Shown in pieces: positions 38,584-48,154 of a stretch of 64,000 nucleotides of DNA; the first letter of the stretch is position 1, and every line of letters starts with the position of its first letter. Source of the stretch: Salinicola endophyticus (lineage in GTDB: Bacteria; Pseudomonadota; Gammaproteobacteria; Pseudomonadales; Halomonadaceae); assembly GCF_040536835.1 (NCBI RefSeq), contig NZ_CP159578.1, positions 992,001 through 1,056,000 on the forward strand, written 5' to 3'. The notes beneath the pieces are model-generated. The model did no database searches. It worked only from the letters and a program-made list of their open reading frames with translations, and was not told where the DNA came from. The translations under genes and the position numbers were made by a program.

Positions 38584-40182
38584 ATGGTAAAGGCCGCGGT
38601 TCAGGGAAGAAGAGCCCAACACGATGACCCGAGCGAACGGCCGCTCTCCCGTGACTCCGTGCCGCGTGGGCCAAGCATGCAGACATCCTTGCCGCGACTG
38701 CGGCCGGTCGCCCCCGGGCGCGACCGGCGTGTCCTGTTCGTCACCACCGAGATAGCCGATTTCATCAAGGCAGGTGGGCTTGGCGATGTCTCCGCGGCGC
38801 TGCCGCGTGCGCTGAAGCCTGGGTACGATGTACGCGTGCTGATGCCCGGCTACCGCCAGATTCTGACCGCCGGCAAGCCTATCGTACGGGTGGCACAGCT
38901 GCCTGCCAGTCACGCCTTGCCGGCCTGCGAAATTGGGCGCTTGGTGTGCGATGACGGGCTGATCGTCTATCTGGTGCTGTGCCCGTCGCTCTACGATCGG
39001 GACGGCAATGCCTACGGTGACGACTTCGGCGTCGGCTGGGCCGATAACGACATCCGTTTCGCGCGTCTGGCCCTGGCCGCCGCGGCGATCGTCAACGATC
39101 CGGCGCTGCTCGAGTGGCAGGTGGATCTTTTGCATCTCAACGACTGGGCCACCGGCCTCACCGCCGGCTATGTGCGCTGGCTGGGGCGGCGTTACGTGCC
39201 TTCGGTCTACACCATCCACAATCTCGCCTATCAGGGCGTGTTCGGGGCCGATCGCCTGGAGCCGCTGGGCATTCCGCCCAGCGCCTTCCACATCGATGGC
39301 GTCGAGTATTACGGTCAGCTCTCGTTCATGAAAACGGGGCTCTCCTACGCCTCCCACGTCACCACCGTCAGCAACAACTACGCCCGCGAGATCACCACGC
39401 CCGAGTTCGGCTGCGGGCTGGATGGCCTGCTCGCCAAGCGCGCGCTGGAGGGGCGGCTCAGCGGCCTGCTCAACGGTATCGACGACCGCTGGGATCCGCG
39501 CCACGATACCCATCTGTCGCCCAACTTCGGCATCAACGACTGGCACGGCAAGCGTGCCAACACCCAACGCGTGCGGCGCATGTTCGGGCTCGACCCGAGC
39601 GGCGGGCCGCTGTTCGCGGTGGTCTCCCGGCTGGTGGCCCAGAAGGGGCTCGACCTCACCTGCGAGATCGCCGACACCCTGGTCGGTGCCGGCGGACAGT
39701 TAGTCGTGATCGGGCGCGGTGAATATGCCATCGAGCAGTCCTTGGTGGCCCTGGCGGCGCGCTATCCCGGCCAGATCGGGGTCAATATCGGTTTCGACGA
39801 GGGCGAGGCGCGCCAGATCTACGCCGGCAGTGACTTCCTGCTGATGCCGTCACGCTTCGAACCCTGTGGCTTGAGCCAGCTCTACGCCCAGCGCTTCGGT
39901 TCGCTGCCGATCGCCCATCGTACCGGTGGCCTTGCCGACACCATTCAGGACGGCATCAATGGGCTGCTGTTCGACGAGATGACCCTGGAGGCGTATCGCG
40001 CCACGCTGCGCCGCGCCTTCGATCTGTTCCATGCCACCGACCTGTTCTACGCCATGCGCCGTGCCGCCATGGCCGGGCGTCTGCACTGGCGCCAGGCGGT
40101 GGTGCCTTATCGTCGGCTCTACGCCGAGCTGCTGGCGGAGACCACGCCCGCCACCGGTAGCTACCACGGCAGCGTCCGATGA
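38584..40182 (+). CDS. glgA: Glycogen synthase (ADP-glucose type, GT5)
   Basis: A 532-residue glycosyltransferase that extends alpha-1,4-glucan from a nucleotide sugar. The ADP-glucose-binding motif appears as IKAGGLGDVSAALPRAL (about 60-76), with LHLNDWATGLTAGYV and VYTIHNLAYQGVFG in the N-domain. VVSRLVAQKGLDL and MPSRFEPCGLSQLYAQRFGS (C-domain, catalytic Glu) are also typical. The ATG at 38584 has a strong GGGAGG site seven bases away; an ATG at 38677 would remove a 31-residue non-conserved leader and is a fair alternative. No ADP-glucose pyrophosphorylase gene is in the window. Its stop overlaps the next ATG (ATGA). Confidence 0.93.
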   Translation: MVKAAVQGRRAQHDDPSERPLSRDSVPRGPSMQTSLPRLRPVAPGRDRRVLFVTTEIADFIKAGGLGDVSAALPRALKPGYDVRVLMPGYRQILTAGKPIVRVAQLPASHALPACEIGRLVCDDGLIVYLVLCPSLYDRDGNAYGDDFGVGWADNDIRFARLALAAAAIVNDPALLEWQVDLLHLNDWATGLTAGYVRWLGRRYVPSVYTIHNLAYQGVFGADRLEPLGIPPSAFHIDGVEYYGQLSFMKTGLSYASHVTTVSNNYAREITTPEFGCGLDGLLAKRALEGRLSGLLNGIDDRWDPRHDTHLSPNFGINDWHGKRANTQRVRRMFGLDPSGGPLFAVVSRLVAQKGLDLTCEIADTLVGAGGQLVVIGRGEYAIEQSLVALAARYPGQIGVNIGFDEGEARQIYAGSDFLLMPSRFEPCGLSQLYAQRFGSLPIAHRTGGLADTIQDGINGLLFDEMTLEAYRATLRRAFDLFHATDLFYAMRRAAMAGRLHWRQAVVPYRRLYAELLAETTPATGSYHGSVR

Positions 40183-41468
40183 GTGGCGTCGACAGCGGTG
40201 CAACGTCCGCCGCCGCGGCCTACGATTTCGGTGCTCTGCGTTGGTGGCTGATGGCGTCGATGGCGCCGCCGCCTGGCGTGCCCGACGACAGCGACTGGCG
40301 CTGGGACGACGGCGACTGGATGCGGGTGCGCGGCGCGCGCCACCAGGGAGATCTGCCGCTCGCCTTCTACTGTCTCGATGCCGCCGAGTGGTATGCCTCG
40401 CGCTTCTCGCCACCGCTGCGCTGGGACGCCCTGATCCAGGAGCTGGTGCCCTACGTGGCGGATCTCGGCTTTACCCATGTCGCCTTCGATGCGGCGCTGC
40501 TGGCCGAAGGCGACGCTACGATCCGCGGTGTGGTCGAAACCTGTCATATCGCGGGTGTCGGGGTGGTGGTGAGTCAGCCGACAGGCACGGCCCAGAGCCT
40601 CGAGCGCTGCCGTCGGCTGCACGTCGACGGCGTGTACACGCCGGCCGACGAGGCCCAGGCCGGCTGCTGCCGGCTGTTCGTCGATGACGGCCGGGCCGAT
40701 GTGATCCTCGCTTTTCGGCCCGCCTGGCAGGCAGCAATGAGCGACTATCTGGCGCGTCCGCCGCTGTCGCGCTGTCGGCATCACGCCCAGTGGATCGCGG
40801 CCCTGACGCCGGCGCCCAAGGGGCGTGGTCTGCTGGCACAGCTACCGGCGCCGACGGTGCCCCTGGGCGCGTGGCGCCAGCGCGTGCATGGTGACGCCTG
40901 GCAGCGTTTCGCCACCCTGCGGGCGGCACTCGGCATGATGTGGGCGCTGCCCGGCGAGAAGTGGCTGGGGATGGGCGTCGAGCTGGGCCAGGTGCTGGCC
41001 GAGCGCTTCCCCGAGGCGATCCACTGGCCGCTGCTGTTCGAGAGCCGGCACGCCGGCATGCTGCGGCTGGTGGCCGACCTCAACCGGCTCTACGTCAACG
41101 AGCCGGCGTTGCAGATCCGCGACGACGGCGACAACGGTTTCGAGTGGCTGGTGCCCGACGATGGCCACAACAGCGTAGTGGTGTTTGCGCGGCATGCCGA
41201 CAGCGGCCATGCGACGCTGATCTGTGTCAGTAATTTCCAGGCCTGCGTGCATCAGACCTATCGCTTCGGTGTCCCTGAGGGCGGCCGCTGGCGCGAGATA
41301 TTCAACAGCGACAGCGTCTTCTACGCCGGTAGCAACGTGGGCAACGGACGCAGTCTCAAGGCTGGTCCCGAACCCAGCCATGGCCAGGCGCAGTCGCTGA
41401 CGCTGACGGTGCCGCCAATGGCTACGCTCTTTCTACGCCATGAAGTCTGGCATGGAGACACCCCATGA
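40179..41468 (+). CDS. GlgB-like protein lacking the catalytic core residues (probable pseudoenzyme)
   Basis: A 429-residue protein similar to the C-terminal part of branching enzyme. Its segment with ALGMMWALPGEKWLGMGVEL, SRHAGMLRLVADLNRLYVNEPAL and FNSDSVFYAGSNVGNG aligns with GlgB (50993-53215): [57 protein letters not shown]. The GlgB regions with nucleophile Asp (DGLRVDAV), acid/base Glu (IAEEST) and [11 protein letters not shown] have no counterpart; the last is replaced by LGAWRQRVHGDAW. The N-terminal CBM48 domain is also missing. Part of the barrel start survives (LIQELVPYVADLGFTHVAF). Being coupled on both sides (ATGA to glgA and treZ) and intact, it looks selected. A glucan-binding or regulatory role is inferred. 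Confidence 0.75.
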   Translation: MSGVDSGATSAAAAYDFGALRWWLMASMAPPPGVPDDSDWRWDDGDWMRVRGARHQGDLPLAFYCLDAAEWYASRFSPPLRWDALIQELVPYVADLGFTHVAFDAALLAEGDATIRGVVETCHIAGVGVVVSQPTGTAQSLERCRRLHVDGVYTPADEAQAGCCRLFVDDGRADVILAFRPAWQAAMSDYLARPPLSRCRHHAQWIAALTPAPKGRGLLAQLPAPTVPLGAWRQRVHGDAWQRFATLRAALGMMWALPGEKWLGMGVELGQVLAERFPEAIHWPLLFESRHAGMLRLVADLNRLYVNEPALQIRDDGDNGFEWLVPDDGHNSVVVFARHADSGHATLICVSNFQACVHQTYRFGVPEGGRWREIFNSDSVFYAGSNVGNGRSLKAGPEPSHGQAQSLTLTVPPMATLFLRHEVWHGDTP

Positions 41469-43291
41469 GTGCGCCATCAGCCTCGTCTTCGCCAGACGCC
41501 CGTGGCGAAGCCTTCATACCGCGCTACGGCGCCCACTGCGATCCCGCGGGTGGCGTCTCCTTCCGGCTCTGGGCGCCGAGTGCCGTGCGAGTGATGCTGG
41601 AGTGCGAGGGGCGAGCGCCGGTGGCGATGGATACAGCCGAGGCGGGGGAGTTCGTCGCCCGGCTCGACTGCCCGGTGGGCAGTGCCTACCGCTACCGGGT
41701 CTTCGTCGGCGACGACGACACCGGGCTCGCGGTGCCTGACCCCGCGTCGCGGGCGTTGCGCGATGGGGTCGACGGCTGGTCGCTGGTGGTCGACCCCGGC
41801 GCCTATGCCTGGCAGCAGCCGGACTGGCGCGGCCGCCCCTGGGAAGCGTGCGTGATCTACGAGGTTCACCTCGGTGCCATCGGCGGCATGGCCGGGCTCG
41901 AGCGGCGGCTGCCGGCGCTGGTCAAGCTCGGGGTCACGGCGATCGAGCTGATGCCGCTGGCCGAATGCCCGGGCAGCCGCAACTGGGGCTACGACGGCGT
42001 GCAGCCCTACGCCGTAGCCTCCTACTACGGTACCCCGCAGGCGTTCCAGGCGCTGGTGGACACCATCCACGCCCATGGTCTGATGGTGTTCGTCGACGTG
42101 GTCTACAACCACTTCGGGCCCGACGGCAACTTTCTGCCCCACTATGCCGAGGCGTTCTTCCGGAACGACGTGACCACGCCTTGGGGGGCGGCGATCGATT
42201 TCCGGCGCCCTCAGGTGCGCCGCTTCTTCATCGACAATGCGCTGATGTGGCTGCTCGACTATCGCGTCGACGGCCTGCGCTTCGATGCGGTACACGCCAT
42301 CGGCGACCGCGACTTCCTGCTCGAGATGGCCGCGACCCTGCGGGCGCGGGCCGGCGGCGGGCGCCACGTGCATCTGATGCTGGAGAACGAGCACAACCAG
42401 GCGAGTCTGCTCGGCGGTGACGCCTACAGCGCCCAGTGGGCCGACGACTGGCACAACGTCATGCACGTACTGCTGACCGGCGAGTCGCAGGGCTACTACG
42501 CCGATTTCGTCGGCGACGCCACGGCCAAGCTCGCCACCGCGATGGGCGAGGGGTTCGTCTTCCAGGGGCAGGCCACGCGCAAGGGCGAAGCGCGCGGTGA
42601 ACCCAGCGCTGGGCTGGCACCGACAGCCTTCATCGATTTTCTGCAGAATCATGACCAGATCGGCAATCGCGCCCTCGGCGAGCGCCTGAGCCAGCTGGCC
42701 GATGCCGACGCGCTCGCCGCCGCCACGCTGTTGTTGCTGCTGTCGCCCAAGATTCCGCTGCTGTTCATGGGCGAAGAGTGGGGATCACGGCGGCCTTTTC
42801 TGTTCTTCACCGACCATCGCGATGCGCTGGCCGATGCGGTGCGCGAAGGGCGGCGGCGTGAGTTCGCCGAGTTCGCTGCCTTCCAGGATCCGGCCCAGCG
42901 CGAGCGCATTCCCGACCCCAACGCCCAGAGCACTTTCGCCGCTGCCTGTCTCGACACGGCCGAGGCCGAGCGCCCCGAGCATCGCGCCCAGCGCGAGCGC
43001 TTCACAGCTTGGCTGGGCCTGCGCCACGCTTGGGTGGTGCCGCGCCTGGCCGGTGCCCGGGCGCAGCGCAGTGAGATGATCGGTGACGCCGCGGTGGATG
43101 CCTGCTGGTGGCTGGGAGACGGTAGTACCCTGCGTATTGCCATCAACCTGGGGCAGGCCGCGGTGGGTCTCGCCGCGTCGGCGCCACTGCTGGTCGCCTC
43201 GCACGCCGACGTGGCCGCGGCGCTGAGCGTGGGGCAACTGCCGCCGCGGCGCTGCGTAGTGTGGTTGGATGCCCGGGAGACCACGGCATGA
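41465..43291 (+). CDS. treZ: Malto-oligosyltrehalose trehalohydrolase
   Basis: A 608-residue GH13 enzyme that releases trehalose from maltooligosyl-trehalose. An N-terminal beta domain (about 20-105) precedes the barrel. Catalytic landmarks are VYNHFGPDGNFL, the nucleophile in RVDGLRFDAVHAI (about 266-278), the acid/base Glu in MLENEHNQ, and FLQNHDQIGNRALGERL, which is specific to TreZ. It takes the product of TreY, encoded two genes downstream. Both ends overlap neighbours by 4 bp (ATGA), indicating tight translational coupling. Confidence 0.95.
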   Translation: MSAPSASSSPDARGEAFIPRYGAHCDPAGGVSFRLWAPSAVRVMLECEGRAPVAMDTAEAGEFVARLDCPVGSAYRYRVFVGDDDTGLAVPDPASRALRDGVDGWSLVVDPGAYAWQQPDWRGRPWEACVIYEVHLGAIGGMAGLERRLPALVKLGVTAIELMPLAECPGSRNWGYDGVQPYAVASYYGTPQAFQALVDTIHAHGLMVFVDVVYNHFGPDGNFLPHYAEAFFRNDVTTPWGAAIDFRRPQVRRFFIDNALMWLLDYRVDGLRFDAVHAIGDRDFLLEMAATLRARAGGGRHVHLMLENEHNQASLLGGDAYSAQWADDWHNVMHVLLTGESQGYYADFVGDATAKLATAMGEGFVFQGQATRKGEARGEPSAGLAPTAFIDFLQNHDQIGNRALGERLSQLADADALAAATLLLLLSPKIPLLFMGEEWGSRRPFLFFTDHRDALADAVREGRRREFAEFAAFQDPAQRERIPDPNAQSTFAAACLDTAEAERPEHRAQRERFTAWLGLRHAWVVPRLAGARAQRSEMIGDAAVDACWWLGDGSTLRIAINLGQAAVGLAASAPLLVASHADVAAALSVGQLPPRRCVVWLDARETTA

Positions 43292-45390
43292 GCGCGCGCG
43301 ATACCGACGACGCTGCACTACGGACACTGGCCGAGGCAGTCGGGCTGATCCTCAAGTGGGAGGCCAGCGACGGCAGCCACTGTACGCTCGACGCCGCGCG
43401 TCAGCGTGAGATGCTGGCGCGGCTGGGGTGGCCGGCGGCAGATGCCTCCGAGGTGAGCGATAGCCTCGCCCGCTGGCGCGAGCAGAGCGCGCCCTACCGC
43501 TGGCCCGTGCTGCCGTCACTGCTGATCGCCGATGCCGATGTGGCTTTCCCGGTACCGCTCGTTCAGGCGGCAGGGATCGGCTTCACCCTGCGCCTGGAGA
43601 GCGGCGAGACGCTCGGCGGCGAGCTCGATGCGGCGGGCTGCCTGCCGCCGATCGACGCCTGCGGCTATCACCGCCTGACCCTGGTCGACAGCCGCGGCGA
43701 GCGGCTCACGCGGACTCTGGCGGTGGCGCCCGCGCGCTGCTTCACGCCCGCCGACGTGCGCGCCGAGGGGGCTGCGGCACGGCTCTGGGGCGTGGCGGTG
43801 CAGCTCTACTCGCTCCGGCGCGAAAACGATACCGGGATCGGCGACCTGCAGGCGCTCGACGAGCTGTGCGCCGGGCTTGCCGAACAGGGCGCGGATGCGG
43901 TGGCCGTCAGCCCGATCCATGCGCTGTTCGCTGCCGACCCCCAGCGTTACAGCCCCTACGCCCCCTCCAGCCGGCTGTTCTACAACGTCTGGCATGCGGC
44001 CCCCGAGTGCATTTTCGATGCCGCCACCGTGGCCTGGGCGGCAGCCCCCGATCGCGCGGCCCAGGACCGGTGCTCGCAGGCGGCGCTGATCGACTGGCCG
44101 GCCAGCGTCGCGCTCAAGCAGGCCCAGCTCGAGCGCCTCTACCATCACGTGATGCAAGCGGAGGAGGCTCAGCACTGGCAGGCGCAGTTCGAAGCCTTCT
44201 GTCAGCAAGGCGGGGAGGCGCTGGAACGCCACTGTCGCTTCGAGGTGCTCCAGGCCGAAGCCCAGGAGCGCGATTGGCGACACTGGCCGTCGGCGTGGCG
44301 CGATCCGCGTAGCGCCGAGGTGGATGCCTTCGCCGATAGCCATGTCGAGGCGGTGCGTTTTGCTGCCTTTCTGCAGTGGCTGATGGCAGCCGGGCTCGAG
44401 CGCGTGCAGCAGCGGGCGTGCGAGGCCGGCATGGCGATCGGTCTGATCGCCGATCTGGCGGTGGGGGTCGACCCCTGCGGTAGCCAGGCGTGGAGCTTTC
44501 CCGGTGAGCTGTTGACCGAGTTCAGCGTCGGTGCGCCGCCGGATGCGTTCAATGCCCGCGGCCAGGACTGGGGCGTGGCGGCCTTCTCGCCGAGTGGGCT
44601 GGTGCACTCCGGCTATCAAGGCTTCATCGCCATGCTGCGGGCCGGTTTTGCCCATGCCGGCGGCCTGCGTATCGATCATATCCTGGGGCTCTCGCGGCTG
44701 TGGCTGATCCCCCGGGGCGAACCTGCCGATCACGGCGCCTATCTGCGCTTTCCTCTCGACGACCTGCTGCGTCTGGTTGCCCTCGAATCCTGGCGCCACC
44801 GGGCGATCGTGATCGGCGAGGATCTGGGCACGGTGGAGGCGGGGTTGCGCGACAAGCTCGCCAGCCGCGGGGTATTGGGTATCGGCGTGCTCTGGTTCGA
44901 ACGCGACGGCGACGATTTCCTGGCCGCCTCGGCGTGGCGTCAGGGCGTGCTGGCCACCACCACCACCCATGACCTGCCGACGGTGGCCGGATGGTGGCAG
45001 GGACGCGATCTCGACTGGCGCCAACGACTGGGGCTGTTCGGCGAGGGTGAGACCCGGGCCGCCCTCGATGCCGAGCGCCAGCGTGATCGGGCGCGGCTGG
45101 CTGCGGTCTGCGGCATTGCCGAGACGGCTGCGCCGGCCGCGGTGGTGGATGCCGCGCTCGGCCATATCGCCGCCACCCCGACCCCGCTGACACTGCTGCC
45201 GCTGGAGGACCTGCTGGCACTGACCGAGCAGCCCAATCTGCCCGGAACCCTCGATGAGCACCCCAACTGGCGCCGCCGGTTACCGCTGCCGGTGGCGCAA
45301 CTGGTGACGCAGGAAGCGTTGCGCCGCCGTCTGGCGCAGATCCAAGACCTGCGCGGTCACGCCGGGTCCCGACAAGGAGTGTCATCATGA
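43288..45390 (+). CDS. malQ: 4-alpha-glucanotransferase (amylomaltase)
   Basis: A 700-residue GH77 enzyme that moves maltooligosaccharide segments between chains. Family stretches are GVAVQLYSLRRENDTGIGDL (about 174-193), SPIHALFAADPQRYSPYAPS, GLRIDHILGLSRLW (nucleophile Asp), VIGEDLGTVE (acid/base Glu) and THDLPTVAGWWQG. The N-terminal extension of about 165 residues is typical of proteobacterial MalQ. The ATG at 43288, overlapping treZ by 4 bp, is preferred to an in-frame ATG at 43261 inside treZ. It may rebuild longer chains for TreY from the short products of TreZ and GlgX. Confidence 0.94.
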   Translation: MSARDTDDAALRTLAEAVGLILKWEASDGSHCTLDAARQREMLARLGWPAADASEVSDSLARWREQSAPYRWPVLPSLLIADADVAFPVPLVQAAGIGFTLRLESGETLGGELDAAGCLPPIDACGYHRLTLVDSRGERLTRTLAVAPARCFTPADVRAEGAAARLWGVAVQLYSLRRENDTGIGDLQALDELCAGLAEQGADAVAVSPIHALFAADPQRYSPYAPSSRLFYNVWHAAPECIFDAATVAWAAAPDRAAQDRCSQAALIDWPASVALKQAQLERLYHHVMQAEEAQHWQAQFEAFCQQGGEALERHCRFEVLQAEAQERDWRHWPSAWRDPRSAEVDAFADSHVEAVRFAAFLQWLMAAGLERVQQRACEAGMAIGLIADLAVGVDPCGSQAWSFPGELLTEFSVGAPPDAFNARGQDWGVAAFSPSGLVHSGYQGFIAMLRAGFAHAGGLRIDHILGLSRLWLIPRGEPADHGAYLRFPLDDLLRLVALESWRHRAIVIGEDLGTVEAGLRDKLASRGVLGIGVLWFERDGDDFLAASAWRQGVLATTTTHDLPTVAGWWQGRDLDWRQRLGLFGEGETRAALDAERQRDRARLAAVCGIAETAAPAAVVDAALGHIAATPTPLTLLPLEDLLALTEQPNLPGTLDEHPNWRRRLPLPVAQLVTQEALRRRLAQIQDLRGHAGSRQGVSS

Positions 45391-48038
45391 GACCGATCCG
45401 GGCTACGGTGCGGCTACAGCTGCACGCCGGGTTCGACTTCGCCGCCGCGTGCGCTCAGGTCGACTACTACGCCGCGCTCGGCGTCAGCCACTACTACCTG
45501 TCGCCGATTCTCACCTCGCGCCCCGGCTCGCCCCACGGCTACGATGGCGTCGACCCGACCCGCATCGATCCCGAGCTGGGCGGTGAGGCGGGGTTGGCGG
45601 CACTGGTGGAGGCGCTGCACGCCCGCGGCATGGGCATCGTCGCCGACATCGTGCCCAACCATCTGGCGATCGGCGCGGACAACCCCTGGTGGCAGGACAT
45701 GCTCGCCCGCGGCCGCGCCAGCGAGTTCGCCGACTGCTTCGACGTCGACTGGGGCCGCGCCGATCTCGACGGCAAGCTGCTGCTGCCGTTGCTCGGCGAA
45801 CGCTATGTGGACGTGCTCGCCGCGGGCGAGCTGACGCTGGACTGGTCGGAGACGGCGCAGCGTTTCGAGGTGCGCTATCACGAGCACCGCTTCCCCATCG
45901 ACCCGGCTCACAGCGCGGCGCTGTTCGCCCTGGGCGGGGCCGAGGCATCCTCTCCCGAAGACGCCGAACCCGATCCGATACAGGCGGCGCTGGCGGCGTT
46001 CGACAGTCGCCACGAGAGCGGCCGCGCGCGGCTGCATGCGCTGCTCGAGCGCCAGGCCTATCGACTGGCCTACTGGCGCAGCGCCAACGATGCGCTCAAC
46101 TGGCGGCGCTTTTTCGATATCACCGAGCTGGCTGGGGTGCGCGTCGAGGATTCACGCGTCTTCGCGCTGTGTCACGACACCGTGCTGGGGCTGGTGGCGC
46201 GGGGCTGGATCGACGGCCTGCGTGTCGATCATATCGATGGCCTGGTCGATCCACGCGGTTATGCGCGGCGTCTGCGCGAACGCCTGGATGCGATCGCCGC
46301 CGAGCGCGGTGAGACGCGCATCCCGCTCTACGTGGAGAAGATTCTCGCCGGGCACGAAGCGCTGCACAGCGACTGGGGTGTCGACGGCACCACCGGCTAC
46401 GAGTTTCTCGACGTGGTTTCCGGCGTTCAGCACGACCCCGCGGGTGAGGCGCCGTTCGCTGCGCTGTGGCGCGAGGTGAGTGGGCGCAGCGGCGACTTCG
46501 CCGCCGAGGTCGCCGTCGCCCGCCGCGAAATGCTGGCCGGCCCGCTATGCGCGGAATTCGAGCGCTGTGTCGCCGCCCTCGGCGCCCTGGCGCGCCACCT
46601 GCCGGCGACGCGCGAGCTGAGCGAACCGGCGCTGCGCCGCGTGTTCGGCGCGCTGGCGATCGGCTATCCGGTCTATCGCAGCTACGCCGATCGCCATGGC
46701 CGCCCACAGGCCGACGCCGCCGACTTCGACCACGCTCTCGAGAGCGCCCGCACCCGGCTCAGTGCGGCCGACGCCGCCTGGCTGGCGACCCTCGACGATT
46801 GGCTCGGCGGCGTCGCCCCGGAGACACGCGAGGCGCCCGAGCAGGCGCTGCGTCTGCGCGCCATCGCCACCTTCCAGCAGCTCACCTCGCCGCTGGCGGC
46901 CAAGGCGGTGGAAGATACTGCCGGCTATCGCAGCGCGGTGCTCCTGTCGCGCAACGACGTCGGCTGCGAGGGGGCTCACTTCGCCTATCCGGTCTCGCAT
47001 CTACATGCGGCCAACCGCGCGCGCCTGGCGCGCTTCCCGCACAGCCTGCTGGCCACCGCGACCCATGACCACAAGCGCGGTGAGGACGTGCGCGCGCGCC
47101 TGGCTGCGCTGAGCGAGTGTCAGGACCTGATACCACAGCTGCATGAACTCGCCGCTGACCCGCGCCTGGGCGCGGCGGGGGTCAGCGGCGGTGACCGTCT
47201 GATGCTGTTGCAGATCGTGCTGGCGGCCTGGCCCCTGGGGCTCGCGGCCGAAGACCGCGACGGCCTGGCGGCGTTTGCCGAGCGGGTGATGGCGTGGCAG
47301 CAGAAGGCGCTGCGCGAGGCCAAGCTGCACAGCCACTGGCTGGCCCCCGACGTGGCCTACGAGGAAGCCGCGGCGGCAGCGGTGCAGCGCGCCCTGGATG
47401 GCGGCGAGCTGACCCGCGAACTGGCGGCGCTGGCGGCGGCGCTCGACCTGCCCGGGGCGATCAATGGTCTGGCCCAGTGTACGCTCAAGCTGTGCGCCCC
47501 GGGGGTGCCGGATCTCTATCAGGGCACCGAGTTCTGGGACCAGTCGCTGGTCGACCCGGACAACCGGCGCCCGGTGGATATGTCCGCGCGGCGCGCGGCG
47601 CTCGGCGTCGACGTCACGCCGTCGGCGGCCTGGGCGCAGTGGCACGACGGCGCGGTCAAGCAGGCGCTGATCCGACGCTTGCTGGCACTGCGCGCCGAGT
47701 GGCCGGCGCTGTTTCTCGACGGTGACTACGTGCCTCTCGGGGTCACCGGCCAGCGCGCCGAGCATGTCATCGCGCTGGCCCGGCGCAGCGCTGACATTAC
47801 GCTGGTCGTGGTGGTGCCGCGCCTGCCGCGGGCGCTGCTGGTCGCGTCCGCTGGGGCGTCTCTGGCGTGGGGAGATACTCGCGTCGAACTCGCTGCGCTG
47901 GGGCTCGAGGGGGGCGGAACTGGGTGTCTGGCCGCGACCTCCGCGCCCGCCGATGGTCTGGCGCTTTCGACCCATCTGGCGGATTTTCCCTGCGGCGCCT
48001 GGCTGTGGCACGCCACGTCGACAGTCGCGACGCCTTGA
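45387..48038 (+). CDS. treY: Malto-oligosyltrehalose synthase
   Basis: An 883-residue GH13 enzyme that turns the reducing-end alpha-1,4 bond of maltodextrins into the alpha-1,1 bond of trehalose. The N-terminus IRATVRLQLHAGFDF, with ALGVSHYYLSPILTSRPGS, is diagnostic of TreY. Catalytic stretches are GIVADIVPNHLAIG, IDGLRVDHIDGLVDP (nucleophile Asp) and YVEKILAGHE (acid/base Glu), with TATHDHKRGEDVRARL near residue 555. Its ATG overlaps the malQ stop (ATGA). With TreZ it forms the glycogen-to-trehalose pathway, a probable osmolyte source in a halophile. Confidence 0.95.
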   Translation: MRPIRATVRLQLHAGFDFAAACAQVDYYAALGVSHYYLSPILTSRPGSPHGYDGVDPTRIDPELGGEAGLAALVEALHARGMGIVADIVPNHLAIGADNPWWQDMLARGRASEFADCFDVDWGRADLDGKLLLPLLGERYVDVLAAGELTLDWSETAQRFEVRYHEHRFPIDPAHSAALFALGGAEASSPEDAEPDPIQAALAAFDSRHESGRARLHALLERQAYRLAYWRSANDALNWRRFFDITELAGVRVEDSRVFALCHDTVLGLVARGWIDGLRVDHIDGLVDPRGYARRLRERLDAIAAERGETRIPLYVEKILAGHEALHSDWGVDGTTGYEFLDVVSGVQHDPAGEAPFAALWREVSGRSGDFAAEVAVARREMLAGPLCAEFERCVAALGALARHLPATRELSEPALRRVFGALAIGYPVYRSYADRHGRPQADAADFDHALESARTRLSAADAAWLATLDDWLGGVAPETREAPEQALRLRAIATFQQLTSPLAAKAVEDTAGYRSAVLLSRNDVGCEGAHFAYPVSHLHAANRARLARFPHSLLATATHDHKRGEDVRARLAALSECQDLIPQLHELAADPRLGAAGVSGGDRLMLLQIVLAAWPLGLAAEDRDGLAAFAERVMAWQQKALREAKLHSHWLAPDVAYEEAAAAAVQRALDGGELTRELAALAAALDLPGAINGLAQCTLKLCAPGVPDLYQGTEFWDQSLVDPDNRRPVDMSARRAALGVDVTPSAAWAQWHDGAVKQALIRRLLALRAEWPALFLDGDYVPLGVTGQRAEHVIALARRSADITLVVVVPRLPRALLVASAGASLAWGDTRVELAALGLEGGGTGCLAATSAPADGLALSTHLADFPCGAWLWHATSTVATP

Positions 48039-48078
48039 GGGCGGCCTCACGCCTCAGAGCCGCTACGCTTGAAGGGCG

Positions 48079-48095
48079 GGTCGGCCACCGACCCA
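48079..48095 (+). other. Hairpin in the treY-DUF2934 gap
   Basis: GGGTCGG, CCA loop, CCGACCC: a perfect 7-bp stem without a T-run. It may mark an RNA processing or attenuation point inside the operon. Confidence 0.35.
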
Positions 48096-48154
48096 TGTTC
48101 ACCGCGAGGCAGGGATCGCCTCATCTTCGTCAATTCGCATAGGGAGAGATCGTC

